From positions 1,284,841 to 1,348,840 of the forward strand of contig CBDAQM010000006.1 in assembly GCA_965199095.1 (NCBI GenBank): 64,000 nt of DNA, given 5' to 3'. This document shows positions 1 through 9,147 of the stretch, piece by piece. The translations under genes were made by a program, and so were the position numbers. Each line of letters opens with the position of its first letter. Position 1 is the stretch's first letter. The notes under the pieces were generated by a model. That model worked only from the letters and a program-made list of their open reading frames with translations, searched no databases and was not told the origin of the DNA. The DNA comes from LMUY01 sp965199095 (GTDB lineage: Bacteria; Pseudomonadota; Alphaproteobacteria; Acetobacterales; Acetobacteraceae).

Positions 1-2
1 GC

Positions 3-899
3 ATGATGGTCGCGCGGCAGCCGGCGAGGGCGATGAATTTCTTCACCGTCGACACCAATGACGACAGGCTGCTTCTCGTTGCCCAAGGCGAGATCAAGGA
101 AGGCGATGACAGGCGGCTACACGAGTTCGTTGCCAAACTTCCCGCCCAGACCAAGCTATTTGCCATAGGGCTCGACAGCCCGGGCGGGAACCTGCGCGAA
201 GGGGTGTACCTCGCCAACTCTATCCACTCCACCGGGCTGCCGACCATCGTGTCATCCCGTGGAATGTGCGCGTCGGCGTGCTTCCTCATGTTCGCGGCAG
301 GCAGCACCCGGATGGCCTCCATCAACGCCCGGATCGGAGTACACAGCGCTTCGGCGGATGGGGAGGACAACGGCCCCGCACAGGCCGTCACAACGCTGAT
401 GGCGCGCCAAGCGGCAGAGTTCGGCGTGCCACCTTCCATTATAGGCAAGATGGTCACGACTCCGCCGGACGACATGACGTGGCTGAACCGGCAGGACCTT
501 GCCGCCATGAACACGACGATCCTGCCTTCGTTTGAAAGCACCTATACGCCCGGCAGCGAACTCGTGCCCGGCTCGGCCGTGCAGACCACCGATCCCGCCC
601 GGACGGACCAATCAACCCATATAGAAGCGGCGCCCGAACACGACCCGGCCTACATGGACGGCCGAAACGACCGCTTCGCTTTCGAGCAGTGGATCGGAAA
701 GCTGCAAGGCCGCTACTCGGACGGCGCACACTGGTGGGCTGCAAACCGGAGCCGGCCCGGCGCGTCCTGCCAGCAGGCACCGGGCGCTTCCGACCCGGAC
801 TTCAACGGCGGGTGCCAGGAAGCCACCAGCAGGCTGGTGCAGTTCGACCGCCGCCGTTTGGCTGAGCCGGACTACCGACTCGGCTGGAACAGTCTTTGA
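3..899 (+). CDS. ClpP/SppA-fold protease-like protein (COG3904-type), 5' end possibly cut by the window
   Basis: The 298-residue product resembles the periplasmic ClpP/SppA-like family. Residues 56-62 read GLDSPGG, the glycine-rich loop that shapes the oxyanion hole in ClpP-fold proteases. Residues 87-94 read GMCASACF, where Ser91 is the candidate nucleophile. The C-terminal 100 residues carry no motif I recognise. No signal peptide is visible; the ORF begins two bases from the window edge, so the true start may lie upstream. The next gene is convergent, ending 36 bases away. The fold is moderately sure; proteolytic activity is inferred only from the motif. Confidence 0.7.
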   Translation: MMVARQPARAMNFFTVDTNDDRLLLVAQGEIKEGDDRRLHEFVAKLPAQTKLFAIGLDSPGGNLREGVYLANSIHSTGLPTIVSSRGMCASACFLMFAAGSTRMASINARIGVHSASADGEDNGPAQAVTTLMARQAAEFGVPPSIIGKMVTTPPDDMTWLNRQDLAAMNTTILPSFESTYTPGSELVPGSAVQTTDPARTDQSTHIEAAPEHDPAYMDGRNDRFAFEQWIGKLQGRYSDGAHWWAANRSRPGASCQQAPGASDPDFNGGCQEATSRLVQFDRRRLAEPDYRLGWNSL

Positions 900-934
900 T
901 AAAACCCGGGGCGGATGGGCTTGGAGCGCCGGGT

Positions 935-2002
935 TCAGCCCCCGGCGGAGGTGATCGCCGACTGGATACGGGCGCGGTCCGGATCATCTGCCGGCGCCAC
1001 TTCCAGCGCCTTGCGAAAGTCCGCGAGGGCGGATTGCCGATCGGATCGGCGCTGGTGGATCAGCCCGCGCACGAAGTAGATCGAGGCCGGCTGCTCGCCG
1101 GATGTGATGGCCAGGTCGAGGTCGGCAAGCGCCAGGTTGTCCTTGCCGAGCGCGAAGTAGGAAACGCCCCGGTTGCCAAGGGCGGCGGCGTTTGACGGAT
1201 CGGCCTTGATCGCCTGGCTCAGATCCACGACGGCTTTGCCGTAGTCGCCCGCCGCGTTGTAGGCGTCGCCGCGGTCGCTGAGCGCCGGGACGCTTCGTGG
1301 ATTGAGCCTGATCGCCCGGCCGTAGTCGTCGATCGCCGCGGCGTAGTTGCCTGCCTTCATGGACTGGTCGCCGCGTCCGATGTAGTTCAGTTCGAACCGC
1401 ATCTCCAGCGTGTCGGCGAGGCCGGGCTGGAGCGCGACCGCCTTGTCGAGGTCGGCAAGCGCGAGGTTGTATTCGTGGGCGGAGTAGTAGCCCGAGGCGC
1501 GGCCGGCGTAGGCTTCCGCGAACTCCGGTGCCAGCGCGATGGCCTTGCTGAGGTAGCGGATCCTGGCCTCGTGGTCGCCATCACGATCGGCGAGCGTTCC
1601 GAGCAGCAGATAGGCTTCGGGATGCCCATTCGGCTTCAGTGCGACCGCCTTCGTCGCGTCGGCGGTCGCGGCGTCATAGTCGCCTGCCATGAACTCGGCC
1701 GTGGCCTGCCCAGCGTAAGCCGCGTCCGAGTTCGGGTCGAGCGCCAGAGCCTGCCCGAAATAGCCGCGGGCGGCATCCACGTCCTGGACGCTCGCCGCTG
1801 TGATCCCGGCGCCGGCGTAGGCCATCGCACGGTCGTGCACCGGCCTGTTCTTGTCCTGGGCGGCCGCAAGACAGGCCGGTAGTGCGACGGACGCGTCCTG
1901 GTTATCCGTGCACACCGTCATTGCGTCCGGCACTGCGGCCGCGACCGCGAGCGGCCCGGCAAGGATGACGCCGGCGAGGCAGAGCGTTCGTAGGCCAGGC
2001 AT
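935..2002 (-). CDS. secreted tetratricopeptide-repeat protein
   Basis: The 355-residue protein has an N-terminal signal peptide (hydrophobic LCLAGVILAGPLAVAAA) followed from about residue 60 to 345 by tandem 34-residue TPR units. Each unit shows the usual small-residue pattern, for example A.AYAGAG...AA and ALGNRGVSYFALGK. TPRs are protein-binding scaffolds; the partner is unknown. The protein probably acts in the periplasm. The start is the ATG just before the signal peptide. A divergent small secreted-protein gene begins 115 bases away, so the two may share a promoter region. Nothing indicates truncation. Confidence 0.85.
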   Translation of the reverse strand: MPGLRTLCLAGVILAGPLAVAAAVPDAMTVCTDNQDASVALPACLAAAQDKNRPVHDRAMAYAGAGITAASVQDVDAARGYFGQALALDPNSDAAYAGQATAEFMAGDYDAATADATKAVALKPNGHPEAYLLLGTLADRDGDHEARIRYLSKAIALAPEFAEAYAGRASGYYSAHEYNLALADLDKAVALQPGLADTLEMRFELNYIGRGDQSMKAGNYAAAIDDYGRAIRLNPRSVPALSDRGDAYNAAGDYGKAVVDLSQAIKADPSNAAALGNRGVSYFALGKDNLALADLDLAITSGEQPASIYFVRGLIHQRRSDRQSALADFRKALEVAPADDPDRARIQSAITSAGG

Positions 2003-2117
2003 GTTGTTTCTCCTGTTTGATCGACGCTGGACAAGGTGGGCGGGGCGGCTTGCCTCGTGCGATGGTCTGGCTTCAAATACCGCTTCGGATCACGCCGCCG
2101 ACGCGAGGGTTCCCCGA

Positions 2118-2555
2118 ATGAAGTGTTTCATCTTGCGCGGACCTGCCGTGCGGCCGTTCCGCCTGGCCGTACTGGCCAGCCTAGTTTCGGCGGCCCTGCT
2201 GGGCTCGGCAAGCGCGGACACGCTCGCGGTGCCTCCGTTCGATGGCGGGCAGGTCGTGTCCCGCCAAGCCGGAACGAGGGCGCTTGCCGCGGCCCAAATT
2301 GCCGGAATACGAGCGTGGCTGGAAGCGCACCGCACCGGTTGGCATTTCAACCTCGCAACTCCGCCGGTCGCCGAGGTCACTATAGGCCTGAGCGCGGCTT
2401 CGCAGCCGCCGGCGATCGTCCTCAGCCTGTGGCCGTCGGCCCCGGATGCGGATTGGCGCCGATCAATCCTCATTGAGGAGCCGGGCGCGGGTTCCCCGCA
2501 GGTACGCACCCTTTCGGCAAAAGACGAGACGGCGCTGCTCGGCTTCGCTCGGTGA
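2118..2555 (+). CDS. small secreted protein of unknown function
   Basis: I do not recognise the family. The 145-residue product starts at the ATG that puts a clear signal peptide first (positively charged start, then LAVLASLVSAALLGSASA and an AxA cleavage site). The mature part is short and rich in Ala, Pro and Ser. A longer ORF runs upstream to about 1851, but that part overlaps the divergent TPR gene and lacks secretion features, so I rejected it. It heads a series of similar small exported-protein genes in the next 4 kb. Confidence 0.6.
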   Translation: MKCFILRGPAVRPFRLAVLASLVSAALLGSASADTLAVPPFDGGQVVSRQAGTRALAAAQIAGIRAWLEAHRTGWHFNLATPPVAEVTIGLSAASQPPAIVLSLWPSAPDADWRRSILIEEPGAGSPQVRTLSAKDETALLGFAR

Positions 2556-2669
2556 CGCCCGGCCCTCCGATTGCTTGGGACCGTTCAACCCGCGGTAGAG
2601 CGCCTTGACGCGCGGCGCGCCTCGGGATTAGGGACAATATGTCCAGCAACGCAGCAGCCGGCCGTCACC

Positions 2670-3137
2670 ATGCACCCTGTTTTCGTTGCCCTGTCTCGCA
2701 CCCCGCGTGCCGGCCGAGCGTATGTGGCCACGGTATTGCTGGCGGCATCCCTCCTCGGCGCGACGGCGCGGGCCGAGGTGCCGCCGATGAGCGACGCCGA
2801 CATGCAATCCGCCGCCGAGCTGATCGCGACCGGGATCGTAATCAACGTTTCGGAAAAGGACGAGACGTCCTATCCCGCCCGGGGCCAGAAGCTCGTGAGG
2901 GGAACCTGGACGATCACAATGAATGTCGAGGCGGTGGAAAAGGGCCAGCTCGCGCCAGCCGAGTCGGTGATACGCTTCACCGGCGAGAGCAACGTCGCCG
3001 TGCCGAAGGGCTGGCTCGGCGGCACGAACACGCTGCGGCTCACGCTGCAGCCAGGTGACGAGGTGAAGGCCTACCTCATACGCGAGGCCGGTGGGTGGCG
3101 GCTCTTCCACCACCTCGGACTGTGGATGCGGCGTTAA
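2670..3137 (+). CDS. small secreted protein of unknown function
   Basis: The 155-residue product begins at the ATG preceding a signal peptide (YVATVLLAASLLGATARA, then E). The mature region has beta-rich alternation, for example GTWTITMNVEAVEKG and NTLRLTLQPGDEVKAYL, and looks like a small periplasmic beta-sandwich. I cannot name a family. It lies 114 bases after the preceding secreted-protein gene on the same strand. The upstream in-frame extension to 2571 is not secretion-like and was left out. Confidence 0.6.
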   Translation: MHPVFVALSRTPRAGRAYVATVLLAASLLGATARAEVPPMSDADMQSAAELIATGIVINVSEKDETSYPARGQKLVRGTWTITMNVEAVEKGQLAPAESVIRFTGESNVAVPKGWLGGTNTLRLTLQPGDEVKAYLIREAGGWRLFHHLGLWMRR

Positions 3138-3160
3138 CGCCCGTGATGACTGGCCGTAGC

Positions 3161-3936
3161 ATGCCGCGGCGGGTGGCCAACCGCGCGGCCATCCTGGCGA
3201 GGCTGTGCGCCGCCTCGCCGATCGCGGCCGCGCCGATGAACACGCCGGCGCCACGCCCATTCCGCGATCGAAGCCCCTTTCTGCGCTTCGCCCGGTACCC
3301 GCGCCTGCGCGACGGCGGACGGGCGCCCCGTGCGCCTCTGGTGAGGCCGGGCGTTCCGCACCGGCGGCGAGGACCGCTACGTAGGCTTCGTGGTGGCCCT
3401 ACCGGGCGCGAGGCAGGACGCCCGTGCGCCGGTCCCGCTCATGGAAACCGAGTTCGTGCGCCGAGGCGCGGCCTGGCAGGTGGCCGGCCATTCCGTCCCG
3501 ATCGGCCAGACGGCCCCTGCCGGGCTGCGGGTGAAGACCCGCGTCTACGCGCCCACGAAGGAGCAACCTTATGGCGCGCAGGTGTTCGCCGTGCCGACGG
3601 TCGCGATGCTGCCCGGGACGCGGATCCACAGCTACCAGCTCCTGCGGCGCGACGCCGCGGGCTGGACGGTCGCCGGCAGCATTCCCGCCGCGACGGATGA
3701 CACGATACCCTGCCGCAACGGCGTGCCCGTCGACAAGGGCGATCCCGGCGAGTGCGACACGGTGCAGGGCAGCCTGCAGTTCGAACGGTCCCTCGACGCA
3801 AGGATGGCCGGAGGTGACGATCGACGTTGATCTCCGCACGCACCGCAACGGGCAACTCCTGACTGCAACGGCCTAGGAATTGCGCTGTTACACCTATAGC
3901 GCGGAATCGCACGGCTATGTCCTTCACAAGGAGTGA
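3161..3936 (+). pseudogene. decayed secreted-protein gene with frameshifts and in-frame stops
   Basis: A signal-peptide-like start (MPRRVANRAAILARL) at 3161 is in one frame. Coding-like sequence continues in a second frame from about 3250 (APFCASPGTRACATADGR), meets a TGA at 3342, and resumes as GGEDRYVGFVVALPG through 3830. It then shifts near 3815 into a third frame (EVTIDVDLRTHRNG), meets a TAG at 3874 and continues to the TGA at 3934. Joined up, these pieces give one plausible exported protein of about 250 residues. Family unknown. The lesions suggest a dead gene, although local sequence error cannot be excluded. Confidence 0.55.
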
Positions 3937-3997
3937 ACCCCTGACCGCCGGCGCCGCCGTGCAATTCAATCGCCCAGGCCTTGCAAAGGAAAAGCCA

Positions 3998-4475
3998 ATG
4001 TATCTCGGCAGGGTCTGCGCGCTGGTCCCGCTTTGTATCGCCCTGGCATGCGGCACACCCGTCGTGCGTGCTCAGTCGCGAGGGTGCCGCTGCGCGTGTT
4101 CGCGTGCTCGCTGGGCAGGAAGCCGGTGGTGTGGCCGCGGCCGGACCGCAACTGACCTACAGCTTTGGTATTGCCGCCCACACCGAACTGCGCATCGTCG
4201 TGAGCGCCAAGCTCGGGAACGTCTTCTATCGCACGGATCTCTACGACAGCCCGGAAGAGCAGTTGCGCTTCGTGGCTGGCCCCTACAGCTATGTCTTGTA
4301 CAGTCTGGAGGGCGACCCCAGGAAGGATGCCAAGGCGTCCGCGGGACTGGTCGTGACCAAGGACGGCAAGAAGGTGGCGGACATGCCGTGCAGCGGCTAC
4401 GCGGAGTTCGGCGTGCATTTCGAATATGCCGCGTTGCCGCAGGACACGGAAAGCTATTCGGCGATGGCGCTGTAG
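3998..4475 (+). pseudogene. frameshifted secreted-protein gene
   Basis: The ATG at 3998 opens a good signal peptide (ALVPLCIALACGTPVVRA) in one frame. The mature-looking protein, including LTYSFGIAAHTELRIVV and PYSYVLYSLEG, sits in another frame that enters near 4080 and stops at 4475. One indel around 4080 would restore a 158-residue exported protein. The family is not recognised. It belongs to the same run of small secreted proteins as its neighbours and shows the same kind of damage. Confidence 0.5.
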
Positions 4476-4525
4476 GTCGGCCAAGCTACCGCACGCGGCT
4501 CCGCCGCTATGGCCCTGGGAAGAGC

Positions 4526-5103
4526 CTAGAACTTTTCCCATACGCTGAGTGTCGCGAGCAGGCTCGGGCGCAGCCGCAGGTGCATCTCCCGGCAGTACAC
4601 CGTGAACACCAGATCCACCGAGGTGCCCGGCCCGATCATCTCCGAGAGCATGAATTGTGCTTGGATGCCGTCGAACTCGACATCGCTCAGGGTCCAGTCG
4701 GCGCCGGGTAGCACCGCCTCCGTGTTCGACCGGGTGTCGCGGCCCCGCACCAGCGAGATGCCGACGAAACGCAGCATGCCCGACCAGCCCAGCCACCGTC
4801 CGCGTACCTGGCGCACGCCGATCCGCAGCTCGTCCTCCTCGCGCTCGATTGCGGTCGTGGTGCCCCGGAGCTTAAGCCGGCGCACGCTCACGTTCTCGCC
4901 GCTCGCCGTCGTGTTCGAACGGCTTTGATGAGCTGCTGCTGTTCCCAATCGTCCTCGGTGCCTTCAAACGCTAAGGACGGCACCAAATTGGCCGGGCTGT
5001 TCCGTAGTGGCTTTTGGTAGCTCTCGGTCACGAGGCCCTGCTCGGTGATCAGCTTCCCGTCATCGTCGTGTGCAATGACGGGTAATCCCTGGCTCTTGCC
5101 CAT
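4526..5103 (-). pseudogene. hypothetical protein gene, probably frameshifted
   Basis: On the minus strand an ORF starts at 5103 (MGKSQGLPVIAHDDDG) and runs to 4888. A second ORF, 4948 to 4526, contains the rest of a coherent protein (TAIEREEDELRIGVRQV, then PGTSVDLVFTVY). The two overlap by 61 bases in different frames. The simplest reading is one gene of about 190 codons with a single indel near 4900; two overlapping genes are possible. No signal peptide and no family that I recognise. Confidence 0.45.
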
Positions 5104-5494
5104 AGCCGCTCCTCCTCTCGATGTTCGATCTGCTGCACCCTACCCTTAGTAACCTGGATACCGGTTACGGCTCGGCAGAGATGCTGAACTGGCTCGTCGC
5201 GGAGCGCACGGAAAACGCCGGCCTTGCTTGGCCTGTTCTCATTCGCCACGCTGCGGGCGCACGAGTTATAATCCGGAACAGCGAGGCCGTGGTGCAGCAC
5301 AAATTCATCGCCGACCCCGCTATGTCAGCTGCGTGCTCACCCACAAGGTGCACTCGTCCATCGATCAGGGCGAACGACGGGAGCGCCATGACGTGGCCTG
5401 CGGCGGCAACCGGGGCGCTGCCCCCCGGCTGTTCATCGTCAACCGCACGAGCGATCAGATGGCGAAAGTCGCCGCCGACCCGGCGGATGGTGGC
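5104..5494. other. stretch without a confident gene
   Basis: A 125-codon plus-strand ORF (5121-5498) and the upstream part of another frame cross this stretch, and fragments such as RVIIRNSEAVVQHKF look coding. No single frame reads through, no start with a ribosome site stands out, and I recognise no family. It may be the eroded 5' part of a gene or spacer. Confidence 0.3.
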
Positions 5495-6214
5495 ATGAGG
5501 ATGCTCCCAATGAGGGTCGCGCGCGCCCTGGCCGCGGCGGCGGCCATCACGGGGAGCGCTACCGCTGCCCGGGCGGACTGCCTCGCTGCTAGCGACCTGG
5601 AGCAGGTCGTCCCCTATGCGGCCACCGTCTCGCTGCAACAGCCCCGGACGTATTTCGTCCGTGGCGGCGAGGTGCCAGGTTGCCCCGCGAACACGCCCGC
5701 CTGCAGCGCCCATGCCTACGCCGTCCCTCGCGATACGGTCGTGGTAACGGGTACGCAGGGGGCTTTTTCGTGCGCGCTGCTGACGACCGCGAAGGGCAAC
5801 ACGACCGAGGGCTGGCTTCCTTCGGCGGCCCTCGCGCCGGCCGTCCCGACGCAACCGGCACCCGATGCCTGGGTCGGTCACTGGCGGACGGGGGACCAGT
5901 CTCTCACGATCTCTGCCTCGTCCTCCGGTCTGCTGCACGTGAAGGGGGAGGCCACCTTCGGCAGCCACGACCCCGACCGGGTGCGCCGCGGTGCCGTCAA
6001 CCTCGGGGAGGTCGAGGGCACGGTGGAGCCGCAGGGCAACCTGCTTGCCTTTACCCAGGGCGACAACGGCAGAACCCTGCCGTTCAGCGACGCGGATCCG
6101 TACGCCTGCCGCATCCGGATGCGGCTCGCCGGGCCGTTCCTGTGGGCGTGGGAAAACGGATGCGGCGGAATGGGCGTGAGCTTTATCGGGGCCTACGCAC
6201 GCACGTCGGGTTGA
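5495..6214 (+). CDS. secreted protein of unknown function
   Basis: The 239-residue product has three closely spaced ATGs (5495, 5501, 5510) in front of a signal peptide (VARALAAAAAITGSATAARA). I list the first; the third gives the most compact signal peptide. The mature protein has about six cysteines (for example GCPANTPAC and NGCGGMG near the C-terminus), which suits a disulfide-bonded periplasmic protein. A central stretch, WVGHWRTGDQSLTISA, begins a beta-rich C-terminal half. No family recognised. The frame stays open well upstream, so the 5' end is uncertain. Confidence 0.6.
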   Translation: MRMLPMRVARALAAAAAITGSATAARADCLAASDLEQVVPYAATVSLQQPRTYFVRGGEVPGCPANTPACSAHAYAVPRDTVVVTGTQGAFSCALLTTAKGNTTEGWLPSAALAPAVPTQPAPDAWVGHWRTGDQSLTISASSSGLLHVKGEATFGSHDPDRVRRGAVNLGEVEGTVEPQGNLLAFTQGDNGRTLPFSDADPYACRIRMRLAGPFLWAWENGCGGMGVSFIGAYARTSG

Positions 6215-6248
6215 GGCCAGCCATATCGTTAACGAGAAGCCGTTTGGA

Positions 6249-6602
6249 GTGCCCCTTTTGAAGACATTGCTGGAAGCAAGTGAGCATCTGGTCAGAAAGG
6301 GCGGTGCCAACTTGCAGCGGGGGCGCGAGACCGTGGGCGGGTTCCTCTATCTAACGAACCGCCGGCTCGTGTTTGAAGCACACAGAATCAACTTCCAGCG
6401 GCAGAGCACGCAGATCGCGCTGCCCGATATCGAACATGTGGTGCCGTGCTGGACCAAGTTCCTTGGGGTCTTACCCCTGCTTCCGAATTCCCTCTCCATC
6501 CAAACAAGGAGCGACGTCTACAACATCGTTCTGTTTGGCCGTGCGGCTTGGCGCAGAGCGATCGAGTCGGAGATGGGCGTTAGTGGGCGAGGGCTCGGAT
6601 AG
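6249..6602 (+). CDS. GRAM-domain protein
   Basis: The 117-residue product fits the GRAM/PH-like fold: FLYLTNRRLVFEAHR at residues 32-46, then IALPDIEHV, the strand pattern typical of GRAM domains. Such domains bind lipids or proteins; the bacterial role is poorly defined. No signal peptide or membrane helix, so cytoplasmic. The GTG at 6249 opens the frame, but TTG at 6258, placed about eight bases after a TGGAG, is an equally good start. The 3' end overlaps the convergent next gene by 23 bases. Confidence 0.65.
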   Translation: MPLLKTLLEASEHLVRKGGANLQRGRETVGGFLYLTNRRLVFEAHRINFQRQSTQIALPDIEHVVPCWTKFLGVLPLLPNSLSIQTRSDVYNIVLFGRAAWRRAIESEMGVSGRGLG

Positions 6603-7083
6603 CCTGTTTCTGGTGGGACTCAGTTCCTGATCTGCTTTTTGGCACAAGGCGACCCCGGCGAAATCGCATCCCGCGCCGGGCATGACTGGGATGGCGGTCG
6701 GCAGGCCGGTGGACACCGGCGGCGGCGATGGCAGTGGAGGCCATCTGCTTGCAAAGCGTGTCGGCCATTGTGCTGGGGAGGCGAGCGAGCGCGAGAGGCG
6801 CGCCATGCTCCGGAACGATCGTGCCGTCACGGCCGTCAGCCTCGGCATCGGTGATATACTGTGTGTAGGGGGCGTCGGCCGGAATGGGGGGGAGGCGGGC
6901 CATGACATTGCGCTCGGCGGTGATCGCGTCCGCGCCGGTGTGGCCTTGGGCCTGGCAGTATTGCAGGAGACCGAGTTGGTTGGCGGCGTGGCGCCTGTCG
7001 AGAGCGAACTGGTCGGTTTGCGCGTAGGCGTGGGGGGCCAGCGCGAGGGCGGTCAGGAGGGCGGCGATCTGAAGCCTGGGCAT
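6580..7083 (-). CDS. secreted protein resembling the pore-forming ESAT-6 family
   Basis: The 167-residue product starts at 7083 with a signal peptide (IAALLTALALAPHAYA, then Q). The mature N-terminus (FALDRRHAANQLGLLQYC) and the LCKQMASTAIA segment match small exported proteins labelled pore-forming ESAT-6 family in related alphaproteobacteria. After about residue 115 the sequence becomes Arg-rich and unlike those relatives, and another frame is equally open, so the C-terminus may be frameshifted. That would also explain the overlap with the convergent GRAM gene. Function unproven. Confidence 0.5.
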   Translation of the reverse strand: MPRLQIAALLTALALAPHAYAQTDQFALDRRHAANQLGLLQYCQAQGHTGADAITAERNVMARLPPIPADAPYTQYITDAEADGRDGTIVPEHGAPLALARLPSTMADTLCKQMASTAIAAAGVHRPADRHPSHARRGMRFRRGRLVPKSRSGTESHQKQAIRALAH

Positions 7084-7417
7084 TGTCGGTCGCAACCGTG
7101 CGACGCCCTCTCTAAGTTGTGGCGAGGGGGTAGGCATCGTCGCGAGCGAGGAGGCCGGCCGGTTCGGTGAGGATGACGATGCAGTCGCCGTGGCGTAGGT
7201 CCGCCTCATCTCATCCTCCGCACAGCAGGCCGGCGCGCATGCCCGTCTTGGCCGAATGAACAATCGTAGAGTGTGTCGACGACGACAATAACATGTTCCG
7301 GCTGCGGGAGGCCAAGGCGGTTGGTGTCAGGCGACAGGGTAAACTCATCAGGCGTGTTTCCTCATGACGGGATGTTACCGGGGCTTTTCATGTCGCCTTC
7401 GGCCCACGTCTGATTGG

Positions 7418-8041
7418 CTAAACCCCCGTGACGCCGGACACCGAGGCCATTGGCAGGCGCAATGGTCCCAGCAGAACCTCCCGAGCCATCGTTAGCCGCG
7501 GCACCTTTATAAATCGCTGCACCGCGCGCAGGTGATCCGCGGTGAACCGGTGCGGATGCAGCTCCCGCAGTCGCTCCAGTGCAGCCACGGCCGTCAACAC
7601 GGGCTTCGCCTCCAGCCACGTCAGCAGTTGGTCGCGCACCGCGTCCAGCGTCGACGGCCGCACAATCGGCTTGACCCGGATGTAGCGGCGACGGTGCGTG
7701 GGCCGTTGTTCGCCAGCCTCCCACGCCATCTTCAAGCTCGCCGTGAACAGGGCCAGATCGAGTGGTGCCGGTGTTTCGGTACGACAGGCCGCCATGCCGC
7801 GCTCATCCACCCGTTGGCCCAGCTCCGTCTATGACGCACGGATCCCAGCTAGCAGCAGGACAGGATCGACATCCGCCAGCATCGCGCGCAGGCGCAATTT
7901 GTCGGCCTCCGATATCGCCGTGTGCGTCAGCGCCTGCATCACCGGCGGCTCCGGCGCATGATAGCGCTTGATGACCCAGGCGCGCTGATGCGTACAGCCT
8001 ACCAAGGCTTTCTCCAGCCAGGACACCCTCGAATCGACCAT
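7418..8041 (-). pseudogene. C-terminal remnant of an integrase-type (rve-like) transposase
   Basis: Two ORFs in the same minus-strand frame, 8041-7829 and 7810-7418, are separated only by a TAG at 7829. Read through, they match the C-terminus of integrase-catalytic transposases: WVIKRYHAPEPPVMQAL, then LRAMLADVDPVLLLAGIR, and later ALERLRELHPHRFTAD. The catalytic DDE region is absent, so this is a dead 3' fragment. In place of the TAG a CAG (Gln) codon would be expected. IS family only tentatively assignable. Confidence 0.6.
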
Positions 8042-8247
8042 AGCCCACCAGCCGCCGGACAGTCGCGCTGGTTAGTGACACGACTGTTTGGGGTCAGGCT
8101 ACCTGCATCTTATCCCGGGCAGGCGGCCCTTGATGAACACCTGCATCGGCGACAACGGGACAGAGGCAGCAGGCATTGCGGGCGGCGGCTTGGCCGGCGT
8201 TGAAGGCACGGTGGCGCCAACGCCCGGTTTAGGAGCGGCGGCGCTGC

Positions 8248-8973
8248 TCACGGTCTTCCCGCTCCAGGTCTGCCGCTTGGCGCATCGTCGTGTGGTCGTT
8301 CCACCAACCCTTGTACACGACCCGCATGGGCGGGGGCGGCACCGGGCTCAGGCGACGCGGGTCCAAATTCGACAGCGTCTCGCGATCCGGCCCCGTCCTG
8401 TCGCGCGCTGCTGGCTGTTCCATGTCCATGCAGATTGGATACCACAACCAGACCCACAAGAACCAGCACGGCGAACACGGATGCGAGCGTGGCGAGCCCT
8501 GCCCTGGTTCGGCGGTTGGCACGGCCCTGGTTGATCAGACGGTTGCTGGAGGCGCCGATCGCATACTGCTGCACCATGACCGTCCTAGCCGCCAATACGG
8601 CTGCCTGGGTGGCTTGGTCCGCCGAGCCGCCGCTTGCAGCGGCGGTCGTCCGGACGGTCTCCAGGTATGTTTGAAGTTCCAGCTCGCTGGTGACATAACG
8701 GAATCTGGCCGGCCAGATCGATTGCGCCAGAAAGACAAGGGCGGCCAACGTCGCCAGGGCGGCGGCAGCCAATAGGGCCAGGGACAGCCAGAACGGCCAG
8801 CCCGCCGCACCGCCGACCCAGTCCCGGATTTGCGCAAGACCCGCAAGCTGCAGCGCGAGCGTTGCCGCGAAGAATGGCAGGCTGCGCCAGACATTCTCCT
8901 CTTGGTCGATTTCTTTGCGGTATGCCTCGCCGAACAGCGTCTCCAGGTAGTCGATCTCGGGGTCCGTCGTCAT
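8248..8973 (-). CDS. membrane protein of unknown function
   Basis: The N-terminus (TTDPEIDYLETLFGEAYRKE) is acidic and soluble. Hydrophobic segments follow at about residues 30-50, 58-85 (FWLSLALLAAAALATLAALVFLA) and 165-185 (VFAVLVLVGLVVVSN). A soluble helix lies between the last two, giving three probable membrane helices. The last 55 residues are Gly/Ala/Pro-rich and unconvincing; the overlapping frame ending at 8229 gives a better tail (ETLSNLDPRRLSPVPP and VVYKGWWNDHTTMRQ), so an indel near 8440 is likely. I recognise no family. Confidence 0.6.
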   Translation of the reverse strand: MTTDPEIDYLETLFGEAYRKEIDQEENVWRSLPFFAATLALQLAGLAQIRDWVGGAAGWPFWLSLALLAAAALATLAALVFLAQSIWPARFRYVTSELELQTYLETVRTTAAASGGSADQATQAAVLAARTVMVQQYAIGASSNRLINQGRANRRTRAGLATLASVFAVLVLVGLVVVSNLHGHGTASSARQDGAGSRDAVEFGPASPEPGAAPAHAGRVQGLVERPHDDAPSGRPGAGRP

Positions 8974-9147
8974 CTCGGTGCTTTACATCATCAAGCCTCG
9001 GTTGACGCGGGCGACTGAGCCTAACGCTGACGATCCGTTCCGCGACGCGGCATGGACGGACGCCGCGCGATCAGATCGCGGGTCAGGGTGGTTGTCCGTT
9101 GAACCTTGGCTGCTTCCACCGGGTCGCGTTGTTGCGGCGGTGGATGT

